Shown in pieces: positions 5,588 to 11,062 of a stretch of 11,062 nt of DNA; position 1 is the first letter of the stretch, and the number at the start of each line of letters is the position of its first letter. This DNA comes from Candidatus Rifleibacteriota bacterium. GTDB lineage: Bacteria > Riflebacteria > Ozemobacteria > Ozemobacterales > Ozemobacteraceae. Location of the stretch: positions 1-11,062 of the forward strand of contig JAFXRA010000230.1 in NCBI GenBank assembly GCA_017526725.1, read 5' to 3'. The notes under the pieces were generated by a model. That model was not told the DNA's origin and made no database searches. It saw only the letters and a program-made list of their open reading frames with translations. The position numbers and the translations under genes were made by a program.

Positions 5588-5866
5588 TTAATTGGGCTTC
5601 TTGAAATCTGCAAGACCTTTGTTTTCTTCTGCTTTGCGAACGCCGATAATACCTTTTTCAGCCATAACTCCGCCAAGTTTGCCAAGCATATTATATGCTT
5701 TCATAAACTGTTCAAAGTTCATCATTACGCTGGCTTTAATTTCTCTGTCTGGGTTCTTGGGATCACCAAAGGGTTGGATAGTCATGAAAGAAAGAGTGAC
5801 TTCTCCGTTTTCCATGTTTATTTCTTCGATTCCATCGACATAAACTTCTTCAAAACTTTTATTCAT
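5588..5866 (-). CDS. Small conserved-looking protein, paralog of its upstream neighbour
   Basis: The protein is 92 aa, with AAGGAG 8 nt before the ATG; this site overlaps the stop codon of the preceding gene. No family is recognised with certainty. The layout is several beta strands (EEVYVDGIEEINMENGEVTLSF, then REIKASVMM), then a helix (NFEQFMKAYNMLGKLGGVMAEKGII). The tail is Lys/Glu-rich. The neighbour has the same plan: 'D/S-x-I...N-G-V-L-F, then I-M, then F-x-x-M-x-x-L...A-x-G-I'. The shape recalls small DUF3467-like proteins, but that is only an impression. There is no signal peptide or membrane segment. The last gene of a tight two-gene operon; role unknown. Confidence 0.75.
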   Translation of the reverse strand: MNKSFEEVYVDGIEEINMENGEVTLSFMTIQPFGDPKNPDREIKASVMMNFEQFMKAYNMLGKLGGVMAEKGIIGVRKAEENKGLADFKKPN

Positions 5867-5878
5867 CTCATTATCTCC

Positions 5879-6100
5879 TTACTTCTGCGGTTGAACTCTC
5901 TGAATTTTTCCATCAGCTTCCAGTTTGTCCATGACTCTCTGGAACATTTCAAAAGTCTGGAGATAACCCTGTGGGGTCATAATCAAACGCAAGTCTTTTT
6001 GGTCACTGGCTGCAGTTGCTTTAAAATCAAGACGAACCATGCCGTTAGCAATGTGCATGTTGTCTAATTCACTTTGTGGGAATACTCTAAAATCTGGCAT
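5879..6100 (-). CDS. Small protein, first of a paralogous pair
   Basis: The protein is 73 aa from the ATG at 6100, which has GGAGA 7 nt upstream (6108-6112 on the minus strand). A further ATG at 6118 adds six residues but lies upstream of that ribosome site, so it is less likely. The fold plan is strand-rich (FRVFPQSELDNMHIANGMVRLDF, then DLRLIMT) followed by a helix (PQGYLQTFEMFQRVMDKLEADGKI). It matches the next gene in order and spacing, with 12 nt between them. No known catalytic motif or signal peptide is visible. A pair of such small, soluble, similar proteins could form a heterodimer; this is inference. No clear promoter was found upstream. Confidence 0.75.
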   Translation of the reverse strand: MPDFRVFPQSELDNMHIANGMVRLDFKATAASDQKDLRLIMTPQGYLQTFEMFQRVMDKLEADGKIQRVQPQK

Positions 6101-6235
6101 TCTAATTTCTCCGTGCATTAATTTGATTAAATAAAGGTACCATCAGATTAATGACTTTACAATAGCAAATGAAAAAAACTTTATATTTATTTTACTAGAT
6201 AAACTAGAATCTATAACATCATGCTTATTACAAAG

Positions 6236-6264
6236 TTGACGTTTGATAAGGCTGATTTTATAAT
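6236..6264 (+). promoter_or_regulatory. Near-consensus sigma-70 promoter
   Basis: TTGACG (6236-6241) and TATAAT (6259-6264) are separated by 17 nt, 11 of 12 consensus bases. It lies 23 nt before the ATG at 6288, whose ribosome site is GGAGGG (6278-6283). It should drive the secreted-protein genes and perhaps the M42 peptidase, since no terminator separates them. Confidence 0.8.
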
Positions 6265-6287
6265 GAAGTAATCATATGGAGGGATAA

Positions 6288-7586
6288 ATGCGAAAACTAT
6301 TAACACTGCTTTGTTTATGTTTATTGGTTACATCGTCGGCCTTTTCCAAACCATTGTCAGATAATTATCCACAGCAATCTGTTGGTTTAGTGGTTTTTGG
6401 AATTGAAGACGCAAAGTATCTTTTTGACCTTTCTGGTGAAAAAACAGAAACCGGCGTCGTTACAAAAGAAGTTGTATCGGCTTTGAAAGATAAGTTTGCT
6501 ATTGATCTTGAAAAAGATGTTGAACAGATTGGTTCGTTTTTTGTTCCCACTGATGAAAATGCTGCTAAACAATTGACTATGCCTAAAGATGTTATGGCAA
6601 ATCCAGGTTACGAACCTGTATTGTTTTTGTGCGGAGAATTTGATTCAAAAACTATTATTTCTGCCGTTAAAAATTTGATTGCTTCCGCTGGAAACGAAGC
6701 CCCTAAGCTTGATACAATCAGTATCGGCGAAAAAAAGTATCTAACTCTATCTGCTAAAGATAATAGGCTGATTTTCTTTAAAAAGAATATGCTTCTTTTC
6801 TGCAAAGATACTATTATTTCGCTAATGCAGAAAAATAAGCTTACTTTTTCAAAGGCTCCGGCTTCTTTTGATGGTTTACAGGAAAGAGCAAACTCGTTCT
6901 TTGAATTAAAGAAGCCTGTTACAAATTTTATAAATAATTTTAATCTTCCTATTCCAGGGTTGGAAAGAATTGATTCTTTGTCTGGTTATTTGACTAAAGA
7001 CTTTTTATATGCCGAAGCTGGTTTTAAAGATGAAGAAACAGCCAAAAGCATGTTTAATGATGTAGAAAAATTCAAAAAAGATTTTTACGAAGAACAGACA
7101 AAGAATTATGAAACCGCTAAGGCTAATATATATACTGTTTCCTTTGAGCAGTTATTTGAAGATATAAATAAAATGTATACTTCTGCTAAGAATAAAGATA
7201 TTGTTGATCACTTGAAAATATCTCAGAAAGGCAGTTCTATTATTGTAGCCCAGCCATATGATAAAGATGATAAGTTGGTTTTAGCTGTTGGAGGAATTGG
7301 AATCATAGCGGCCGCTGCAATACCTAATTTCAAGGCTGCCAGAGGTTCTGCTCGTGAAAAAGCCTGTTTTTCTAACCAAAGAGTTTTGATGGGTGCCGTA
7401 GAAATGTATAACATGGATCATGATACTATGATGACTACTTTAGATATTCCTGTTTTGGTTAAGGAAAAATATTTGAAAAGTGCACCTGTGGGGCCGGAAC
7501 CTGAATGTGAATACTTCTCTATCGGTGACTTAAGTGGGGACGGAGTTGTTGCCTGTAAACGTCACGGCGGTATTCCAATGAAATAA
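6288..7586 (+). CDS. Secreted protein with internal pilin-like helix and C-terminal pilin-like domain (copy 1)
   Basis: The protein is 432 aa. It has a Sec signal peptide: MRK, a hydrophobic core, and likely cleavage after AFS (residue 20). Residues about 21-325 form a large mixed domain of unknown family that could relate loosely to DUF3352-like extracytoplasmic proteins. A hydrophobic stretch LVLAVGGIGIIAAAAIPNF (330-348) follows. It reads like the N-terminal helix of a type IV pilin or pseudopilin, then continues with KAARGSAREKACFSNQRV and GAVEMYNMDH, as in pilins. The classical prepilin cleavage site (G-F-T-L-x-E) is missing and the helix is internal, so assembly by the normal route is unlikely. 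Cysteines 360, 407 and 423 are conserved in copy 2. The end 'GDLSGDGVVACKRHG' is typical of this pilin group. It shares an operon with copy 2, 14 nt downstream. Probably anchored in, or exported across, the inner membrane; function unknown. Confidence 0.8.
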   Translation: MRKLLTLLCLCLLVTSSAFSKPLSDNYPQQSVGLVVFGIEDAKYLFDLSGEKTETGVVTKEVVSALKDKFAIDLEKDVEQIGSFFVPTDENAAKQLTMPKDVMANPGYEPVLFLCGEFDSKTIISAVKNLIASAGNEAPKLDTISIGEKKYLTLSAKDNRLIFFKKNMLLFCKDTIISLMQKNKLTFSKAPASFDGLQERANSFFELKKPVTNFINNFNLPIPGLERIDSLSGYLTKDFLYAEAGFKDEETAKSMFNDVEKFKKDFYEEQTKNYETAKANIYTVSFEQLFEDINKMYTSAKNKDIVDHLKISQKGSSIIVAQPYDKDDKLVLAVGGIGIIAAAAIPNFKAARGSAREKACFSNQRVLMGAVEMYNMDHDTMMTTLDIPVLVKEKYLKSAPVGPEPECEYFSIGDLSGDGVVACKRHGGIPMK

Positions 7587-7600
7587 GTTTGGAGAGAAAA

Positions 7601-8914
7601 ATGAAGAAATTATATTTATTCTTATTTGTTTTTGTATTACAAGCTTCTTTAAGTTTTGCTGGTTCTATAGTTGATTACTACCCCGCCCAGACATTGGGAA
7701 CCTGGTGCTTCGACTCCAAATGGGCTAGTAAATTCATGGGCTATACAGGGAAAAACAATGAATTAAGCAAAGCTTTTAAAGAAGCTGCTGCATGTTTAAA
7801 AGAAAGAATTTCCATTGATATAGAAAAAGACTTTGGTAAAATTGGTGTTTTTATGATTCCTGGGGGAGGAAGTTTTACTTCTGTAGCTGTTTTTACTGGG
7901 AATTTCAATACCAAAAATAACATTTCCTTGGTAGAAAAAGCTTTATCAAATCTGAATAACCAAGAAGCAAAATTAGAAACAATCTCTGTTAATGGTAAAA
8001 AAGTAAAATCATTTAACGATGGCGTTCAGAGCATCATTTTTTATGATGACTCAGCAATTCTTTACTGCTACAATACCGCTCTTGAGGAACTTAAAAGCAA
8101 TAGAATTACATTTACAAAGGCTCCTGATGATTTTGCAGAAATGATTAAGAAAACAGATTCTTTCCTTTACATTTCTAAGGCTGTTGCTCCTCTTTTGGGC
8201 ATGCTCAGAGTTCCTCCTCAACTAGTTGAGAATGTGTCTTCTCTGAAAGTTTACGTTGACAATAATGATTTTGTCAGGATTGAAATTGCCTTTACTGATC
8301 CCGATTTGTCAAAACAGATTTGTGATTTATTAAAGAATCTTGTAGATGTTTATAAGGGTTATTATGCTGGGGATTTTGAAAAGAATAAAAGAAATCTTAA
8401 AGATAATTCTATTTCAAATATGCCAGAAACCATTCTTTCCATGTATACCGGAGCAAAAGCAAAAGATTTAGTAGATAGTCTGGAATTATCTGTTAACGGA
8501 AACGCCGTTGTAATATCTACTAAATTTGAGGCTTTTAATATTATATTGGGTATAGTAGGCGGAGTTGGGAATGTACTTATGAAATCTCCGCATTTTGCTA
8601 ATGCCCGTTCTAATGCTAGACTAAAAGCCTGCTTCTCTAATCAGAGGGTTATGCAGGGGGCAGTAGAAATGTATAATATGGATCATTCAACAATGATGAC
8701 TACCTTAGATATTGATACCTTAGTTAATGAAAAGTATTTGAAAACTGCTCCTTCTGGACCAGAACCAGATTGCAAGTATACTACTGTAGGTGATTTGACG
8801 GATGATGGTTATATTTCTTGTGTGAAACATGGTTCTCCATTTGAGCCACATCAGCATTCACATCCACACCCCCAACCAGGCAAAGTCGTTTATCCTCCTG
8901 TTCGTCGTCATTAA
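7601..8914 (+). CDS. Secreted protein with C-terminal pilin-like domain (copy 2)
   Basis: The protein is 437 aa from the ATG at 7601, preceded by GGAGAG at 7591-7596. An upstream in-frame TTG (7589) overlaps this site and is rejected. The signal peptide is cut probably after SFA (residue 20). It is paralogous to copy 1 along its whole length: D-Y-P at the mature N-terminus, EKDFGKIGVFMIP against EKDVEQIGSFFVP, and FTKAPDDF against FSKAPASF. The C-terminal block is nearly identical: ACFSNQRV, GAVEMYNMDH, TMMTTLDI, EKYLK, GPEP. The pilin-like helix has decayed: IILGIVGGVGNVLMKSPHFANAR (314-336) lacks the Ala-rich AAAAIPNF. The tail adds HQHSHPHPQPGK (417-428) and a Pro/Val/Arg end, a possible metal-binding or linker stretch. 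Role unknown; probably works with copy 1. Confidence 0.8.
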   Translation: MKKLYLFLFVFVLQASLSFAGSIVDYYPAQTLGTWCFDSKWASKFMGYTGKNNELSKAFKEAAACLKERISIDIEKDFGKIGVFMIPGGGSFTSVAVFTGNFNTKNNISLVEKALSNLNNQEAKLETISVNGKKVKSFNDGVQSIIFYDDSAILYCYNTALEELKSNRITFTKAPDDFAEMIKKTDSFLYISKAVAPLLGMLRVPPQLVENVSSLKVYVDNNDFVRIEIAFTDPDLSKQICDLLKNLVDVYKGYYAGDFEKNKRNLKDNSISNMPETILSMYTGAKAKDLVDSLELSVNGNAVVISTKFEAFNIILGIVGGVGNVLMKSPHFANARSNARLKACFSNQRVMQGAVEMYNMDHSTMMTTLDIDTLVNEKYLKTAPSGPEPDCKYTTVGDLTDDGYISCVKHGSPFEPHQHSHPHPQPGKVVYPPVRRH

Positions 8915-8969
8915 TCTCATAAAAGTTGTGTTGGGAAATAAATAAAATAAAAGATTGGAGATAATAGAA

Positions 8970-9989
8970 ATGAAAGAACCTCGAATAATATCTATACTAC
9001 ATAATTTGTTGGATATTTATTCCCCAACAGGCTTTACTCATGAAGCTTTAAAATATATCGAAAAGCTTCTGACAAAGAACGGCATTAAATGCCGCTATAC
9101 TAATAAAGGTGCTTTAATCGCTTGTAATCATAAAAAGCCTGTTATGGCTGCTGCCGCCCATGTCGATACTCTTGGATTAATGGTAAGAGATTTCAACAAG
9201 GACGGCACGCTGAGTTTCACCAAAATAGGCGGTCCAATGCTTCAGGCTTTTGAAGGAAACTCTGTTAAAATATTCTCTGATAATCATACTTTTACTGGAA
9301 GTCTTATTCTGAACAACCCTGCTGTTCATGTTAATAATAAAGCGGAACAGGAGATTAGAAGTGAAGAAAATATGCATATCAGAGTGGATGAAGAAGTTTA
9401 TAAGGATGAAGAAACTAAGGCATTGGGAATTCAGCCCGGTGATTTTGCCGCTTTTGAAAGCGGTTTTGAATACACTGAAACCGGGTTTATTAAAAGTCAT
9501 TTCCTTGATGATAAAGCTGGCACTTCAGCAATTATAGACGCTCTTCTTACTCTAGGGGCAGAAAAACTTAATAAAATTCCTGCTATGTTTTTCTTTTCTA
9601 ATTATGAGGAAGTGGGCCACGGTGCTTGTGCAGGCATTCCTGATTCTGTAGAAGAACTCCTTGTTGTCGACATGGGTGTTGTAGGAAAGAATGTTACTGG
9701 TCGAGAAACCTGCGTGTCTATTTGTGCAAAGGACTCTAGTGGACCATATGATTATTATTTGAGAAAACGTTTGGTTGAATTGGCGAAGAAAAACAATATT
9801 CCTTATAAAATTGATATCTTCCCGCACTATGGATCTGATGGCTCTGCTGCTTTAAAGGCTGGTCATGATTTAAGAGTGGGTTTGATTGGCCCCGGTGTTT
9901 CTGCATCACATGGAAATGAACGCACTCATGTAAAAGGTATTGAAGCGGCTAGAGATTTGCTTTTAGCTTATTTGACCTCTAAAAAATAA
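8970..9989 (+). CDS. M42 family aminopeptidase (glutamyl aminopeptidase/endoglucanase-like)
   Basis: The protein is 339 aa from the ATG at 8970, with GGAG 9 nt upstream; the in-frame TTG at 8955 overlaps that ribosome site and is rejected. M42 metal and catalytic residues are all present: H64 and D66 (AHVDTLG), D180 (HFLDDKAG, bridging), E213-E214 (NYEEVGHG), D234 (VVDMG) and H314 (ASHGNERTH). These enzymes are dodecameric, di-metal cytoplasmic aminopeptidases that trim peptides, and are often misnamed endoglucanases. There is no signal peptide. It follows the secreted pilin-like pair by 55 nt with no terminator between, so it may be co-transcribed from their promoter. Substrate preference cannot be read from the sequence. 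Nothing is missing or unusual. Confidence 0.92.
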   Translation: MKEPRIISILHNLLDIYSPTGFTHEALKYIEKLLTKNGIKCRYTNKGALIACNHKKPVMAAAAHVDTLGLMVRDFNKDGTLSFTKIGGPMLQAFEGNSVKIFSDNHTFTGSLILNNPAVHVNNKAEQEIRSEENMHIRVDEEVYKDEETKALGIQPGDFAAFESGFEYTETGFIKSHFLDDKAGTSAIIDALLTLGAEKLNKIPAMFFFSNYEEVGHGACAGIPDSVEELLVVDMGVVGKNVTGRETCVSICAKDSSGPYDYYLRKRLVELAKKNNIPYKIDIFPHYGSDGSAALKAGHDLRVGLIGPGVSASHGNERTHVKGIEAARDLLLAYLTSKK

Positions 9990-10001
9990 TAATCTGGATA
10001 A

Positions 10002-10033
10002 AAAAGGCTCTGAATTTATATTCAGAGCCTTTT
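10002..10033. terminator. Bidirectional rho-independent terminator
   Basis: GGCTCTGAAT (10006-10015) and ATTCAGAGCC (10020-10029) form a perfect 10-bp stem with a 4-nt loop. It is flanked by AAAA (10002-10005) and TTTT (10030-10033). It sits between the convergent M42 and DHH genes, 8 nt before the DHH stop codon on the other strand, and serves both. Confidence 0.92.
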
Positions 10034-10041
10034 GCTTTTTA

Positions 10042-10980
10042 TCAGCCGTCTAGATTGATTTGATGAATCAATTCTTCTAATACTCTTGGTGCATCTTCAT
10101 GAGCAATCTGGCAGGTTCCGGCTGCATTATGACCGCCGCCGCCGTATTTAAGCATTAAAGCACCAACATTTGTTTTTGAAGAGCGGTTAACGATAGATTT
10201 GCCTGTTGCAAAAACAGTGTTTTGCTTCTGGAAACCCCACAAAACGTGAATTGAAATATTGGTTTCAGGATACATAGCGTAAATCATGAATCTGTTGCCG
10301 GCATGAATTACTTCTTCATTGCGTAAATCAAGAACGATAAGATTCTTATAAACCTTAGCACAGCGTTTAATTTGTTCTTTAAAGAGTTCTTCCTGTTCAA
10401 AATAGAGCTGAACACGGTCTTTTACGTCTGGAAGTTCCATAATTTCTTTTATGGTCATATCTTTGCAGCAGTCAATTAAATCCATCATAAGCTGGTAATT
10501 AGATATTCTGAAATTTCTGAAGCGTCCCAAACCTGTTCTTGGGTCCATTAGATAGTTTAAAAGAACCCAGTCTTTAGGGTGAAGAATGTCTTCCATAGAG
10601 AATTTGGCAGAGTCTGCTTTGTCTACAGCGAGCATCATTTCTCCTGAAATTTTAGGGAACTTTTTGGCTCCGCCATAGTAATCATAAACAACTCTTGCTG
10701 CTGATTGGGCTTCTGGGTCGATAATATGATTTGGCTTCAAACCGCCGGCTCTGATTGTTTCGCTTAAATGATGGTCGAAAACAATATGAGCACCTTCTAC
10801 ATAAGGAAGATTTGTGGTGATATCACGTCCGGTTATTTCAATCTTGCCATCCTGCATGTCTTTGGGGTGAACAAATTTTATATCGTCTATCATACCCATG
10901 TCTTTGAAAAGAACAGCACAGACAAGTCCATCGAAATCGCTTCTTGTAACTAATCTATATTTTTTGTTTTCCTCAGTCAT
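10042..10980 (-). CDS. DHH/DHHA1-family phosphoesterase
   Basis: The protein is 312 aa from the ATG at 10980, with GGAG 6-7 nt upstream; the TTG at 10992 overlaps that site and is rejected. DHH-domain motifs: RSDFDGLVCA (13-22, metal Asp 15 and 17), VFDHH (67-71), VDKADSAKFS (119-128). The DHHA1 end has GGGGHNAAGTC (280-290), the phosphate/substrate-binding glycine loop. Such proteins are Mn-dependent hydrolases acting on inorganic polyphosphate, pyrophosphate, short oligonucleotides (NrnA type) or c-di-nucleotides. The order of motifs and the size suit the NrnA/exopolyphosphatase-like group, but the substrate is open. The DxD, DHH and GGGGH elements are intact, so it should be active. It is transcribed alone and ends at the shared terminator. 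Its promoter lies in the AT-rich 82 bp at the window end, where no convincing -35/-10 pair was found. Confidence 0.9.
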   Translation of the reverse strand: MTEENKKYRLVTRSDFDGLVCAVLFKDMGMIDDIKFVHPKDMQDGKIEITGRDITTNLPYVEGAHIVFDHHLSETIRAGGLKPNHIIDPEAQSAARVVYDYYGGAKKFPKISGEMMLAVDKADSAKFSMEDILHPKDWVLLNYLMDPRTGLGRFRNFRISNYQLMMDLIDCCKDMTIKEIMELPDVKDRVQLYFEQEELFKEQIKRCAKVYKNLIVLDLRNEEVIHAGNRFMIYAMYPETNISIHVLWGFQKQNTVFATGKSIVNRSSKTNVGALMLKYGGGGHNAAGTCQIAHEDAPRVLEELIHQINLDG

Positions 10981-11062
10981 TTTTTTCTCCAACTTGAATA
11001 ATATGGAAAAATATTATCATATTTTTTTGCTTATTAAAAGTTTATGTTCTTATTATTAATCA

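Noticed and set aside
5551..5588. Pyrimidine-rich tract after the small paralog pair as a regulatory element
   Set aside because: It is simple-sequence and has no symmetry or match to a known signal, so no function can be supported.
5592..6067. Two + strand frames opposite the small paralogous pair
   Set aside because: The minus-strand genes have good ribosome sites, tight coupling and mutual similarity; the + strand frames have none of these.
9177..9500. 107-codon - strand open frame inside the M42 gene
   Set aside because: It lies wholly opposite a clear M42 coding region, has no recognisable domain, and is a shadow.

Overview
The window is AT-rich bacterial DNA with clear Shine-Dalgarno sites, factor-independent terminators and Sec-type signal peptides, so it probably comes from a Gram-negative-type (diderm) bacterium. 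Two tandem secreted proteins end in a pilin-like domain of the 'AIPNFKAAR...CFSNQRV...GAVEMYNMDH' type. From memory, that style of pilin domain occurs in candidate phyla such as Riflebacteria and relatives. This is only a weak taxonomic hint, and no marker gene in the window settles the lineage.

Layout. (1) 1-714, + strand: the 3' part of an RCC1-repeat protein, closed by a strong hairpin terminator. (2) 777-905, - strand: a possible degraded tail of an Rpn/PD-(D/E)XK-type nuclease-transposase. (3) 944-1872, + strand: an AT-richer two-gene unit made of a DUF3990 protein (ADP-ribosyltransferase-like fold) and an ATGA-overlapping partner of unknown family. It is preceded by a perfect 19-bp palindrome, so it looks like an accessory toxin-antitoxin-like or effector module. 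(4) 1919-6100, - strand: in transcription order, a pair of small paralogous proteins, then peptidase T (pepT), then a PfkB/adenosine-kinase-like sugar or nucleoside kinase, then a TlyA-type 2'-O-methyltransferase. (5) 6288-9989, + strand: a consensus sigma-70 promoter, two tandem paralogous secreted proteins with C-terminal pilin-like domains, then an M42 aminopeptidase. A bidirectional terminator follows. (6) 10042-10980, - strand: a DHH-family phosphoesterase.

The two long gene-free gaps, 3714-4042 and 5249-5587, are not empty. They hold palindromic repeat elements. Three half-units (3800-3850, 3893-3951, 5252-5300) share a two-hairpin plan in which the first hairpin has a different sequence each time but stays perfectly paired. 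The first two half-units face each other as an inverted pair. The third sits in the 5' leader of pepT and supplies its likely Shine-Dalgarno sequence. A separate 160-bp MITE-like palindrome lies at 5337-5496.

Most metabolic genes here are ordinary: peptide breakdown (PepT, M42), nucleoside or sugar phosphorylation, rRNA methylation and a DHH phosphoesterase. The parts most worth attention are the DUF3990 module with its palindrome, the covarying repeat family, and the tandem secreted proteins whose pilin-like helix lies inside the protein without a prepilin cleavage site.
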